Origin: Aquincola tertiaricarbonis
Lineage (GTDB): Bacteria > Pseudomonadota > Gammaproteobacteria > Burkholderiales > Burkholderiaceae_C
Length of the DNA: 41,139 nt
Assembly: GCF_000969605.1 (NCBI RefSeq)
Contig: NZ_JZUE01000036.1
Location: 1 to 41,139, forward strand
Direction of reading: 5' to 3'
In this document: piece after piece, positions 7,294-15,289 of the stretch
How positions within the stretch are numbered: position 1 is the stretch's first letter
Layout: the number at the start of each line of letters is the position of its first letter
Translations under genes and position numbers: made by a program
The notes under the pieces: generated by a model
What the model was told of the DNA's origin: nothing
The model's database searches: none
Seen by the model: only the letters and a program-made list of their open reading frames with translations

Positions 7294-8694
7294 TCAGCCT
7301 CCCAACTGCGCCAGCTGGCGGCGGCTGGCCTCCAGGCTGGCCTGCTCGTGCATGCCCTGCTGCAGCAGCGAGACCATGGCCGGATGGCAGCGCACCGCCA
7401 GGTCCAGCTCCTGGTCGTGGCCGGGGGCATAGGCGCCCAGCTGGATCAGGTCGCGTGCCTTGTTGTACTTGGCCAGCAGCTGGCGGCCGCGGCGGGCGGC
7501 GTCGATGTGGTCCTTGGAGGCCACGGCCGTCATCACGCGGGAGATGGACTTTTCCACGTCGATGGCCGGGTAGTGGCCGGCCTCGGCCAGCTCGCGCGAC
7601 AGCACGATGTGGCCGTCCAGGATGCCGCGTGCCGCATCGGCAATCGGGTCCTGCTGGTCGTCGCCCTCGCTCAGCACGGTGTAGAAGGCGGTGATCGAGC
7701 CCACGCCGTTCAGGCCGTTGCCCGAGCGTTCCACCAGCTGCGGCAGCTTGGCGAAGCAGCTGGGCGGGTAACCCTTGGTGGCCGGCGGCTCGCCGATGGC
7801 CAGGGCGATCTCGCGCTGCGCCATCGCATAGCGGGTCAGGCTGTCCATCAGCAGCAGCACATGCTGGCCGCGGTCGCGGAAGTGCTCGGCAATGGCGGTG
7901 GCATAGGTGGCGCCCTGCATGCGCACCAGCGGCGGCGCATCGGCCGGCGCGGCCACCACCACCGAGCGGCGGATGCCTTCCTCGCCCAGGATGTCCTCGA
8001 TGAATTCCTTGACTTCGCGGCCGCGCTCGCCGATCAGCCCCACCACGATCACGTCGGCCTGGGTGTAGCGGGCCATCATGCCCAGCAGCACCGACTTGCC
8101 CACGCCGGTGCCGGCAAACAGGCCGATGCGCTGGCCGCGGCCCACGGTCAGCATCGCGTTGATGGCGCGCACGCCGGTGTCCAGCGGCTGGCGCACCGGG
8201 TCGCGGTCCATTGCATTGATCGGGCGGCGCACCATCGGCTCGGTGTGCACCTCGCCCAGCGGGCCCTTGCGGTCCATGGGGTGGCCGTGCGAATCGACCA
8301 CGCGGCCCAGCAGGCCGTCGCCCATCGGCAAATGCAGGCCGCGGTCCTCGCTGCGGCGCCAGGGGCGGTTTTCCACGCCCAGCTTGGGCGGCACGCGCGG
8401 CGCGGCACGCGGCACCACGCGGGCGCCGCTGGCCAGGCCGTGCAGCTCGCCGGTGGGCATGAGGAAGGCGCGGTCGCCGTTGAAGCCCACCACCTCGGCC
8501 AGCACCGGCGGCTGGCCTTCCATGCGCACCTCGCACACCGAGCCCACCGGCGCGCGCACGCCCGCGGCTTCCAGCACCAGGCCGGTGACACGCACCAGCG
8601 CGCCTTCGGAATCCAGCGGCAACGGTGCCGCGGCAAAGGCCTGCAGGTCGGCCTGGAAGCGCGACCACTTCTCGGCCCGGCTCATGGCGGGCAT
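7294..8694 (-). CDS. fliI: Flagellum-specific ATPase FliI
   Basis: FliI is the ATPase of the flagellar type III export apparatus, homologous to the F1 beta subunit. From ATG 8694 it has 466 residues, within the family's range. The open frame extends upstream to 8805, but that part lies inside fliH. A Walker A motif, AGTGVGKS (residues 194-201), and a Walker B motif, [10 protein letters not shown], are intact. [12 protein letters not shown] and the [15 protein letters not shown] segment are typical of FliI. AAGG stands 7 bases upstream of the chosen start. Another ATG, three codons in, is possible. The gene starts 2 bp after the fliH stop. Confidence 0.98.
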   Translation of the reverse strand: MPAMSRAEKWSRFQADLQAFAAAPLPLDSEGALVRVTGLVLEAAGVRAPVGSVCEVRMEGQPPVLAEVVGFNGDRAFLMPTGELHGLASGARVVPRAAPRVPPKLGVENRPWRRSEDRGLHLPMGDGLLGRVVDSHGHPMDRKGPLGEVHTEPMVRRPINAMDRDPVRQPLDTGVRAINAMLTVGRGQRIGLFAGTGVGKSVLLGMMARYTQADVIVVGLIGERGREVKEFIEDILGEEGIRRSVVVAAPADAPPLVRMQGATYATAIAEHFRDRGQHVLLLMDSLTRYAMAQREIALAIGEPPATKGYPPSCFAKLPQLVERSGNGLNGVGSITAFYTVLSEGDDQQDPIADAARGILDGHIVLSRELAEAGHYPAIDVEKSISRVMTAVASKDHIDAARRGRQLLAKYNKARDLIQLGAYAPGHDQELDLAVRCHPAMVSLLQQGMHEQASLEASRRQLAQLGG

Positions 8695-8696
8695 GT

Positions 8697-9476
8697 TCAC
8701 GCCTTGTCCTCGTAGGGCATGTCCTGGCCCAGCACCGCCGCGGCCTGGGTCCAGCGGGTGTCGATGCGCGCATCGATGCGGCCGACGTCGGATTCGATCA
8801 GGCAACCGCCGCGCTGCATCTGGGCCGACGGCATCAGCCGCGCGCCGCGGGCTTCCAGCGCCTCGGCCGCACCGGCAGCCACCAGCGGCAGGTCGTCGGG
8901 GTGCACGAACACGCGGATGTGGCGGGCCGACAGCAGCACCGCATTCACCGCCTCCTCGGCCACGCGGGCCACCAGCTCGGGCCGTGCGGCCACCTCGGCA
9001 CGCACCACCTGGCGGGCCAGCTGGGTGGCGGTGGCGGCCACGGTGACGGCCAGCTCGGCTTCCAGCGTGTCGATCTGCGCATTGAAGGCGGAAACCAGCT
9101 GGCCGATCTGCGCGGCCATCTGCTGGGCGAAGCTCTGCTTGAAGCCTTCCAGCGCCACCAGGCCGTCGCGGTAGCCGTCCTGGTAGCCGCCCTGGCGGGC
9201 CTCGGCCACCGCGGCCTGCACCTCCTCCAGCGTGGGGCCGGCGGGCGCGGCCGGCTCGGCCTCGGGCATCGGCTCCGGCTCGGGCGGCGGCGGTGCCGGC
9301 TCGGGCGCGCGGCGCAGGCTGGCGGGGATCTCGTTGAAATCGTCGCCGAAGCTGTCGGGCCGCCAGGCCGCGAAGCCCTGCAGCTCCTCGCGCGGGATGA
9401 AGCGTGCGTAGGCCGAGGCCGAGCGGTTGCCGCCGGCCGGCGGACGCGGCAGGTCGTCCTTAGACGAAATCGTCAT
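8697..9476 (-). CDS. fliH: Flagellar assembly protein FliH
   Basis: FliH is the peripheral-stalk-like regulator that binds FliI and docks it to FliN at the C ring. The 259-residue protein has the N-terminal [19 protein letters not shown] segment, then a Pro/Glu-rich linker (about residues 60-85) and a helical stretch ([20 protein letters not shown]). The C-terminal FliH/YscL domain contains [20 protein letters not shown] and [10 protein letters not shown]. The start overlaps the end of fliG by 17 bp. Confidence 0.95.
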   Translation of the reverse strand: MTISSKDDLPRPPAGGNRSASAYARFIPREELQGFAAWRPDSFGDDFNEIPASLRRAPEPAPPPPEPEPMPEAEPAAPAGPTLEEVQAAVAEARQGGYQDGYRDGLVALEGFKQSFAQQMAAQIGQLVSAFNAQIDTLEAELAVTVAATATQLARQVVRAEVAARPELVARVAEEAVNAVLLSARHIRVFVHPDDLPLVAAGAAEALEARGARLMPSAQMQRGGCLIESDVGRIDARIDTRWTQAAAVLGQDMPYEDKA

Positions 9477-10464
9477 CGCCCGCGCCTCCCAGCACGATCT
9501 GGCCTTCGTCCGCCAGGCGGCGCACGATCTTCAGCAGTTCCTTCTGCTCGGCTTCCACTTCCGACAGCCGCACCGGGCCGCGGCCTTCCAGGTCTTCGCG
9601 CAGCGTCTCGGCGGCGCGGCTGGACATGTTGCGGAAGATCTTCTCGCGCAGCTCGGCCGAGGCGCCCTTGAGCGCGATCACCAGCGATTCGCTCTGCACT
9701 TCCTTCAGCAGCGTCTGGATGCCCTTGTCGTCCACCTTGTCCAGGTCGTCGAAGGTGAACATGTTGTCCATGATCTTCTGCGCCAGGTCGCCGTCGGATT
9801 CGCGGATGTAGTCCAGCGCCGAGGTCTCCACCGCCGAGCCCAGCATGTTGATGATCTCGGCCGCGGCCTTGATGCCGCCCAGGTTGGCCTTGCGGGTGCG
9901 CTCACCGCCGGCCAGCACCTTGCTCAGCACCTCGTTTAGGTCCTTCATGGCCGAAGGCTGGATGCCGTCCAGCGTGGCGATGCGGATCAGCACCTCGTTG
10001 CGCTGGCGCTCGGTGAAGCACTTGAGCACCGAGCTGGCCTGGTCGAAGTCCAGGTGCACCAGGATGGCGGCCACGATCTGCGGATGCTCGTTGCGCAGCA
10101 GCTCGGCCACGCTCAGCGCGTCCATCCACTTCAGGCTCTCGATGCCGCTGGTGTCGCCGCCCTGCAGGATGCGGTCGATCAGCAGGTTGGCGCGGTCCTC
10201 GCCCAGCGCCTTGCGCAGCACCGCCTTCACGTACTCGTCGTTGTCGGGCACCAGCATCTGGTGGTCGCCGGCGGTCGCGGTGAACTTGCTCAGCACCGCC
10301 TCCAGGCGCTCGCGCGGCACTGTCTTCATCTTGGCGATGGTCTCGCCCAGCTTCTGCACTTCCTTCGGGGCCAGGTGCTTGAACACCTCGGCCGCCTCCT
10401 CCTCGCCCAGCGACATCAGGAGGATGGCCGCGTCTTCCGCGCCCTCGTCTTCTTCCTTGGCCAT
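9460..10464 (-). CDS. fliG: Flagellar motor switch protein FliG
   Basis: The 334-residue protein spans the full FliG family: an N-terminal FliF-binding domain (AAILLMSLGEEEAAEVFKHL), the EHPQ motif of the middle domain (residues 126-129) and a C-terminal torque domain with the charged helix near MFTFDDLDKVDDKGIQTLLK. FliG joins the MS ring to the C ring and contacts the MotA stator. AGGA lies 11 bases upstream of the ATG. The gene is 30 bp from fliF and overlaps fliH. Confidence 0.98.
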   Translation of the reverse strand: MAKEEDEGAEDAAILLMSLGEEEAAEVFKHLAPKEVQKLGETIAKMKTVPRERLEAVLSKFTATAGDHQMLVPDNDEYVKAVLRKALGEDRANLLIDRILQGGDTSGIESLKWMDALSVAELLRNEHPQIVAAILVHLDFDQASSVLKCFTERQRNEVLIRIATLDGIQPSAMKDLNEVLSKVLAGGERTRKANLGGIKAAAEIINMLGSAVETSALDYIRESDGDLAQKIMDNMFTFDDLDKVDDKGIQTLLKEVQSESLVIALKGASAELREKIFRNMSSRAAETLREDLEGRGPVRLSEVEAEQKELLKIVRRLADEGQIVLGGAGDDDFV

Positions 10465-10494
10465 GACTGCTTTGTCCTAAGGTTGTCGTCTTCT

Positions 10495-12213
10495 TCAGGC
10501 CGGCTCGCCGGTCATCCAGCCGCGCACGATGTTGGCCACCACCAGCGGGTTGTCGCGCGCCAGCTGGCGGGCCAGTTCCAGCTTCTCCAGCGACTTGGGC
10601 GCCTCCAGGGCCACCACCGCGTCGCTGCCCGGCAGCGCCAGCGGATCGTCGGCCACCGCTTCCAGCTGCTGGCCGGCTTCCTCGGGCTGCGGCTCGGGCG
10701 GGCGGGCCGCCTTGAGCGCCGGGCGCACCAGGCCGAACACGATGATCAGCGCCACCAGGGCCAGCGACAGCGGCACCGCGCCGGTCTTCAGCAGCTCGCG
10801 CACCTCCTGCTGCTTCCACAGCGGGATGTCTTCCTCTTCCTTGGGCGGCTCCACGCGGAAGGGCGCGTTGATGAGCTTGACCGAGTCGCCGCGCTCCTTG
10901 TTGAAGCCGATGCTCTCCTGCACCAGCTGGGTGAGCTTGTCGAGTTCTTCCTGCGTCAGCGGCACCGTCTGGGTCTTGCCCTTGGCGTCGGTGCTGCTGC
11001 GATGGTTGACCACCACGGCGGCCGTCAGCCGCTTGACGGTGCCGCTGGCGCCGCGGGTCACGCGCACCGTCTTGTCCACCTCGTAGTTGGTGACGTTCTC
11101 GCGGCGCAGCTGGTTGTTGCCGCCGGCGCCGGTCTGCGCGCCCTGCATGGCCTGCGAGGCCCCGTTGATCGGCGCATTGGCCGCCACCGGCGGCTGGTTG
11201 GTGGCCGCGCCCGGCACGCCGCTGGGCAGGGCCGGCGTGCCGGCGGTGGATTCCAAGCTCTGCTGGCTGCGCACCGCGGCGGCGGCGTCGGGGCCCTGGT
11301 TGGGGCGGAACTGCTCGGAGGTGGATTCGCTCTGCGAGAAGTCCAGTTCGGCGGTGACGTTGGCGCGCAGGTTGTCGCGGCCCACCACCGGCTCCAGGAT
11401 GTCGGTCACGCGCTTGAGGTAGATCGCCTCGATCTGCTGGATGCGCTTGAGCTGCTGCTCGTCCAGGCTCTGGCCGCTGCCGTCGGGGGCGTCGGACAGC
11501 AGCGCGCCGGTCTGGTCCAGCACGCTCACCGCCTTGGGATTGAGCTCGGGCACCGACGACGACACCAGGTGCACGATGCCGGCGATCTGCGAACGGTCCA
11601 GCGTGCGGCCGGGGTGCAGCGTCAGCAGGATGGAGGCCGAGGGCTTCTGCTGCTCGCGGAAGAAGCCGTTCTGGTTGGGCAGCGCCAGGTGCACGCGGGC
11701 GTTTTCCACCGAGCCCAGGGCCAGGATGGAGCGGGTGAGCTCGCCTTCCAGGCCGCGCTGGAAGGTCAGGCGTTCCTGGAACTGCGTCTGGCCGAAGCGG
11801 GCGTTGTCCATCAGCTCGAAGCCGACGACCGAGCCTTTGGGCAGGCCGGCGGTGGCCAGCTTCAGGCGGATGTCGTGCACCTTGTCGGCCGGCACCAGGA
11901 TGGCGTTGCCGCCCTCGGTGAAGCGGTAGGGCACGTTCATGGTGGACAGCTGGGCCACCACGGCGCCGCCGTCCTTCTCGCTCAGGTTGGCGAACAGCAC
12001 CTTGTAGTCGTCGGGCTTGTTCCACAGCAGCAGGGCCACCAGCACCGCCACCAGGCCGGCCGCTGCGGCGCCCAGCATCACCTTGGACTTCATCGGCATG
12101 GCCACCAGCCGGGCCAGCGGCGTGGCGGGCGCGGCCGCCACGGCCACGGCGGCGCCGTCGGGGGTGGTGGGGGCCAGGGCCTGGTTGGGGAGGGGGGCGA
12201 GGGCGGTGTCCAT
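10495..12213 (-). CDS. fliF: Flagellar MS-ring protein FliF
   Basis: FliF builds the MS ring in the inner membrane, the foundation of the basal body. The 572-residue product (from ATG 12213) has a first membrane helix at about residues 45-65 (VMLGAAAAGLVAVLVALLLW). The YscJ/FliF ring-building domains follow (DYKVLFANLSEKDGGAVVAQL, and NVTAELDFSQSESTSEQF further on). A second helix near residue 500 (VPLSLALVALIIVFGLVRPAL) precedes the cytoplasmic FliG-binding tail ending VVANIVRGWMTGEPA. Neither ATG 12213 nor the alternative ATG 12240 has a good Shine-Dalgarno sequence. It heads the minus-strand fli operon. Confidence 0.97.
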   Translation of the reverse strand: MDTALAPLPNQALAPTTPDGAAVAVAAAPATPLARLVAMPMKSKVMLGAAAAGLVAVLVALLLWNKPDDYKVLFANLSEKDGGAVVAQLSTMNVPYRFTEGGNAILVPADKVHDIRLKLATAGLPKGSVVGFELMDNARFGQTQFQERLTFQRGLEGELTRSILALGSVENARVHLALPNQNGFFREQQKPSASILLTLHPGRTLDRSQIAGIVHLVSSSVPELNPKAVSVLDQTGALLSDAPDGSGQSLDEQQLKRIQQIEAIYLKRVTDILEPVVGRDNLRANVTAELDFSQSESTSEQFRPNQGPDAAAAVRSQQSLESTAGTPALPSGVPGAATNQPPVAANAPINGASQAMQGAQTGAGGNNQLRRENVTNYEVDKTVRVTRGASGTVKRLTAAVVVNHRSSTDAKGKTQTVPLTQEELDKLTQLVQESIGFNKERGDSVKLINAPFRVEPPKEEEDIPLWKQQEVRELLKTGAVPLSLALVALIIVFGLVRPALKAARPPEPQPEEAGQQLEAVADDPLALPGSDAVVALEAPKSLEKLELARQLARDNPLVVANIVRGWMTGEPA

Positions 12214-12389
12214 GCAAGGGCGGTTCGAGCGTGGCGCCATTGTTCGGCGCCACCCCGCCCGGCTATAGGGGGAACAGTGCAGCAAACCGGCGCCAAATCG
12301 CACCACCGTGAGGCAGCGTGACAACCTACATTGGCTGCCATGGCAAGGTTCCCCCACCTGTGCCCGCCCTGCCGCCCGAGACCCACACC
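12214..12389. promoter_or_regulatory. Divergent fliF/fliE control region
   Basis: This 176-bp spacer separates the divergent fliF and fliE starts and should carry promoters for both. It is less GC-rich around 12296-12345 than its surroundings. I could not identify a convincing sigma28 or sigma54 element or a clear FlhDC site; a near-match to sigma54 on the minus strand has the wrong spacing. The assignment as regulatory rests on position only. Confidence 0.5.
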
Positions 12390-12713
12390 ATGGAACTCAA
12401 GCTCAAGCCCTTCGACTTCGCGCAAGCCGCCGCCCGTGCCGGGCTGCAGACGGACGGCCAGCCCCTGCGCGCGCCCAAGGTGGCCGAGGGCGGTGGCTTC
12501 CAGGCCGAGATGACCCGTGCACTGAAGGCGGTGAGCGCCCAGCAGGGCGAGGCCCGGCGCCTGCAGCAGGAAGTGCAGCTGGACAACCCCACGGTGAGCC
12601 TGGAGCAGACCATGGTGGCCATGCAGAAGGCGCAGATCGGCTTCCAGGCCGCGCTGACGGTGCGCGGCCGCCTGGTGCAGGCCTACTCCGAGATCATGAA
12701 CATGTCGGTGTGA
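12390..12713 (+). CDS. fliE: Flagellar hook-basal body protein FliE
   Basis: FliE is the adaptor between the MS ring and the rod. The 107-residue product from ATG 12390 ends with the typical helical core, VSLEQTMVAMQKAQIGFQA and then LTVRGRLVQAYSEIMNMSV. An upstream in-frame ATG at 12318 would add 24 residues without family similarity and is rejected. The ribosome-binding site is poor. fliE is alone on the plus strand, and its 3' end overlaps the convergent cupin gene by 20 bp. Confidence 0.96.
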   Translation: MELKLKPFDFAQAAARAGLQTDGQPLRAPKVAEGGGFQAEMTRALKAVSAQQGEARRLQQEVQLDNPTVSLEQTMVAMQKAQIGFQAALTVRGRLVQAYSEIMNMSV

Positions 12714-13104
12714 CGTCGGACGGCGGCGGCACGTAGGGCGCCACCTTGTCCTGCTCGGCCGCGTCGTTGCGGGCCACCACGGCCCGCGCGGGTTCCGTCT
12801 CGCTCAGGTTCACCGCCTCATGCGGCACGCCGGGCGGAATGAACAGGAAGTCGCCGGCCCGGCTCACCACCTCGTGCTCCAGCGCCGGCCCCCAGCGGGT
12901 GAGCACGCTGCCCTCCAGCACGAAGATGCCCGTCTCGTAGCCCACGTGCACATGCGGCTGCGCCCGCGCGCCGGGCGGGATCACCACCAGGTGCATCGAC
13001 AGCCCGGTGGCCCCCACCGTCTGGCCGGAGATGCCGATGAAGTAGGGCAGGCGCTGGGTGGTGAGCACCGGGTGGTCGGGGGTGATGGGGCGGACGGTGG
13101 CCAT
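12694..13104 (-). CDS. Cupin domain protein
   Basis: The 136-residue single-domain cupin is preceded by AAGGAG at good distance from ATG 13104. Cupin motif 1 is visible as GARAQPHVHVGYE (His51, His53, Glu57). Motif 2, GDFLFIPPGVPHEAVN, contains His95 and Asn99 and matches the consensus exactly. These residues normally bind one divalent metal. The substrate cannot be deduced; small cupins of this kind are often called metal-dependent isomerases or dioxygenase-like proteins. It is the last of five co-directional genes (DUF2164 to cupin), 14 bp after DUF488. Confidence 0.85.
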   Translation of the reverse strand: MATVRPITPDHPVLTTQRLPYFIGISGQTVGATGLSMHLVVIPPGARAQPHVHVGYETGIFVLEGSVLTRWGPALEHEVVSRAGDFLFIPPGVPHEAVNLSETEPARAVVARNDAAEQDKVAPYVPPPSDVTPTCS

Positions 13105-13118
13105 GCGGTACTCCTTGC

Positions 13119-13520
13119 TCAGGGCGTGCCCGGCGGCGCCACGTCGGCGCCCGCCTCCTGCAGCAGCAGCCGCAGCAGCGAGCGATGGCAGCGGGCTTCG
13201 TTCTCGCAATAACAGCCTACCGAAAAGCTGGCGCCGTGCGACATCGTGGCCAGCAGGCCGAGGGCGTGGCGGGCTTCGGGCCGGGCCATCTCGGCGCGAT
13301 AGCGGCGGGCGAAGGCGGCCCACTCGGCCTCGGTGGTGGCGGCCAGGGCGGCCTTCACCGCTTCCGCGCTGGGGGCCAGCGTCGGGAACCACACGTCGTA
13401 CCAGTCCTGCGCCGCGAACTGCGCCTTGGGCACGCCGCGCGGCGGCCGGCGCACCGTGCCGATGCGCGTGCCCTCGCCGGGTTGGCGCGCGCTGCCGAGG
13501 CGGACGATGTGCACGGGCAT
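13119..13520 (-). CDS. DUF488 family protein
   Basis: The 133-residue protein has the DUF488 signatures: RIGTVRRPPRGVPKAQFAAQ near the N-terminus, DWYDVWFPTLAPS, and a C-terminal CYCENEARCHRS motif (Cys103, Cys105, Cys111, His112). The family is widespread in bacteria, with no settled biochemical role that I can name. The clustered Cys/His suggest metal or redox chemistry, which is inference. It lies 20 bp after the VOC gene and 14 bp before the cupin gene. No clear ribosome-binding site is present. Confidence 0.85.
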   Translation of the reverse strand: MPVHIVRLGSARQPGEGTRIGTVRRPPRGVPKAQFAAQDWYDVWFPTLAPSAEAVKAALAATTEAEWAAFARRYRAEMARPEARHALGLLATMSHGASFSVGCYCENEARCHRSLLRLLLQEAGADVAPPGTP

Positions 13521-13540
13521 GGCGGCTGCTGCTTGCTTGT

Positions 13541-13957
13541 TCAGGCCTGCGGCGCTGCCTCGTACAGCTCCAGCGGCAGGCCGTCGGGGTCGGCGAAGAA
13601 GACGAAGCGGCGCTGGGTGTATTCGTCCACCCGCACCGGCTCCACCGCCACGCCCTGGGCTTCCAGCGCGGCCTTGCAGGCGGCCACGTCGTCCACCTCG
13701 AAGGCCAGGTGGCGCAGGCCTTGCGCCTCCGGGTACGAAGGCCGCGGTGGCGCGCCGGGGAAGGAGAACAGCTCCACCTGCGAGCCATCGGGCAGCGCCA
13801 GGTCCAGCTTGTACGACTGGCGGGCGGCGCGGTAGTGCTCGGCCACCACGGCCAGGCCCAGCACCTGGGTATAGAAGTGCCTGGAGCGTGCGTAGTCGGC
13901 GCAGATGATGGCTGCGTGGTGGATGCGGCGCAGCGACAGCGGGGTGGCGGTCGTCAT
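13541..13957 (-). CDS. gloA2: YaeR/SMU1112c-type glyoxalase I-like metalloprotein (VOC family)
   Basis: The 138-residue VOC-fold protein closely follows E. coli YaeR. Matching segments include HHAAIICADYARSRHFYTQV, VELFSFP with PPRPSYPEAQGLRHLAFEVD, and RVDEYTQRRFVFFADPDG with LPLELYE. The expected metal ligands are in place: His14, Glu62, His83 and Glu130, an H/E/H/E set like glyoxalase I. The physiological substrate of this subfamily is unsettled; a role in aldehyde or electrophile detoxification is plausible. It starts 6 bp after the zinc-ribbon gene stop. Confidence 0.9.
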   Translation of the reverse strand: MTTATPLSLRRIHHAAIICADYARSRHFYTQVLGLAVVAEHYRAARQSYKLDLALPDGSQVELFSFPGAPPRPSYPEAQGLRHLAFEVDDVAACKAALEAQGVAVEPVRVDEYTQRRFVFFADPDGLPLELYEAAPQA

Positions 13958-13963
13958 GGCGGG

Positions 13964-14284
13964 TCAGGCCGGGTCGGGCCGGTTGGCCGGCGGCACCACG
14001 CCGGCCTTGCTGGCGGCGCCCACGTTGTCCTCGATGGCCATGTGCAGCCGGGCCACGGCCTCGGCCTCACCCTTGAGGGCATAGGTGTCGTGGCCGCAGG
14101 CGGGGCAGTGGGCGGTGAAGGCGGCCTCGATGCCATCGAGCCCGGCAATGTCCATCGGCGACATCTCGGTCAGCCGCGCCTGGCAGTTGTTGCAGGTGAT
14201 GAACTTGGGCCGCAGGGCCATCTGCCGGTCGATGGCGGCGGCCTTGCGTTGCTCGGGGGTGCCGCGGAGGCGGGCTTGGCCCAT
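13964..14284 (-). CDS. Small zinc-ribbon protein, unknown function
   Basis: The 106-residue soluble protein has two CxxC knuckles, CNNC (Cys31, Cys34) and CPAC (Cys60, Cys63), with 25 residues between them, as expected for a zinc ribbon. The rest is a basic N-terminus and a helical C-terminus (EAVARLHMAIEDNVG). AGGA lies about 8 bases upstream of the ATG. I do not recognise the family. The position between DUF2164 and gloA2 suggests co-expression with those genes. Confidence 0.75.
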   Translation of the reverse strand: MGQARLRGTPEQRKAAAIDRQMALRPKFITCNNCQARLTEMSPMDIAGLDGIEAAFTAHCPACGHDTYALKGEAEAVARLHMAIEDNVGAASKAGVVPPANRPDPA

Positions 14285-14339
14285 GGGGGGTCCTGGTGGG
14301 TGGGAGGGTAGAGATGGTACGCATCGTGCGCGCCTGCGC

Positions 14340-14615
14340 TCACCGCCGCTTGCGCGCCGCCTGGTCGTACTTCCGCCAGTACCCGAACGCCTGCTCGTGC
14401 ACCTCGATGTCCAGCTCGGCCACGCGCAGCTGCATGCGCTCCTGCACGTCGGCCACTGCCTGGTTGTAGATCGCGGGGCCGATCTCCTCCAGGAAGTAGC
14501 CCAGCAGCCCGCCGGCGGCGATGTTGCCGATGGGCTCGTCCATGTTCTCGCGGAAGTAGCGCTCGATGGAAGCGATGGCTTGCTGGCGCGCTTCCTTGTT
14601 CAGCTCGATGGGCAT
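14340..14615 (-). CDS. DUF2164 family protein
   Basis: The 91-residue product from ATG 14615 matches the small DUF2164 family. It begins PIELNKEARQQAIASIERYF, continues with RENMDEPIGNIAAGGLLGYF and LEEIGPAIYNQAVADVQ, and ends with LDIEVHEQAFGYWRK. No catalytic motif is evident and the family has no established function. Upstream in-frame codons run into the intergenic region and look non-coding. It is the first gene of the minus-strand group of five. Two palindromes lie 54-82 bp upstream and could act as operators. Confidence 0.88.
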   Translation of the reverse strand: MPIELNKEARQQAIASIERYFRENMDEPIGNIAAGGLLGYFLEEIGPAIYNQAVADVQERMQLRVAELDIEVHEQAFGYWRKYDQAARKRR

Positions 14616-15008
14616 GGGGCGGGTCCGGCGGTGGGGGCAGGGGCGATGTTGCTCGGGTGGCGGCGGGTTGTCTAGACAGGTCACCGCGTATCGCGGTCGA
14701 GCGCGCCTGTAGGCGGTCCACACGCGGCGGCTATGGTCGACGGCTTGCCGCATGCTTGTGTCAGCCGACCGACATCTGCGCTCAGGGTCCGTGCACCGCA
14801 GACCGTATCCCTGGCCCCGCCAATGCCGTCCGGCCAGTGCGGTGCTCGCATTCCCCGCACGCATGCCCGCATTCCCAATCGTTGCTTGATCGCACCTCAA
14901 GGGTCGCGTGGAATGGCTTGCATGTTGCAGCTCCATGTTCCGCTTCGCGCATGCTTCGCCACCTTGGGGCGCTGGGCCTTCGGCTCTGCCAGGTGGTCTC
15001 ACCCGGCA
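14616..15008. promoter_or_regulatory. 393-bp divergent intergenic region with two palindromes
   Basis: The region lies between the divergent DUF2164 and DUF2917 genes. Open frames crossing it lack any recognisable protein pattern. Two palindromes stand close together: TGTCTAGACA (14669-14678) and ACCGCG-TAT-CGCGGT (14683-14697). Both are in the right position to regulate the minus-strand operon, possibly through the adjacent LysR regulator, although neither is a clear T-N11-A LysR box. The rest, about 14700-15008, shows no convincing promoter or RNA gene and is noticeably less GC-rich than the coding DNA. Confidence 0.4.
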
Positions 15009-15275
15009 ATGCCTTCATCGCTTGTGGTTGTCGAGCCGGGTAGGCCGGTGCGGCTGGTGTGCCCGGCCGACGTCACCGTCACGTGCGTCGCCGGCATCGC
15101 CTGGATCACCACGGCGCGTGACACACGCGACGTCGTTCTCGCGCAAGGTGACCGGCATCTGGCAGCGCACCGTGCACGCCTTTTCATCAACGGCATGCCG
15201 GGCTGTGTGCTGCGTGTGGAACGGCAGCGCCCGGCACCAGGAATGGTCCGCTGTGCTACAAGAAGTGCCCGTTGA
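15009..15275 (+). CDS. DUF2917 domain protein
   Basis: From ATG 15009 the product has 88 residues. The DUF2917 pattern is visible: a strand with VTVTCVAGIAWITTARDTRD, then VVLAQGDRHLAAHRARLFIN. The upstream extension of the open frame to 14733 is Arg/Cys-rich and not domain-like, so it was dropped. The stop (TGA, 15273-15275) overlaps an in-frame TTG of the LysR gene in a TTGA arrangement. DUF2917 genes commonly neighbour LysR regulators in Burkholderiales (recollection), and their function is unknown. Confidence 0.65.
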   Translation: MPSSLVVVEPGRPVRLVCPADVTVTCVAGIAWITTARDTRDVVLAQGDRHLAAHRARLFINGMPGCVLRVERQRPAPGMVRCATRSAR

Positions 15276-15289
15276 TCCGCCACCCCGGC

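Noticed and set aside
12282-12295. Sigma54-like TGGCGCCGGTTTGC on the minus strand upstream of fliF
   Set aside because: GG and GC are 9 bases apart instead of 10, the A of TGGCAC is missing, and fli operons in this group are not usually sigma54-dependent.
14733-15008. N-terminal extension of the DUF2917 frame
   Set aside because: The translation is Arg/Cys/Pro-rich and unlike the domain, and the DNA is less GC-rich than coding DNA around it.
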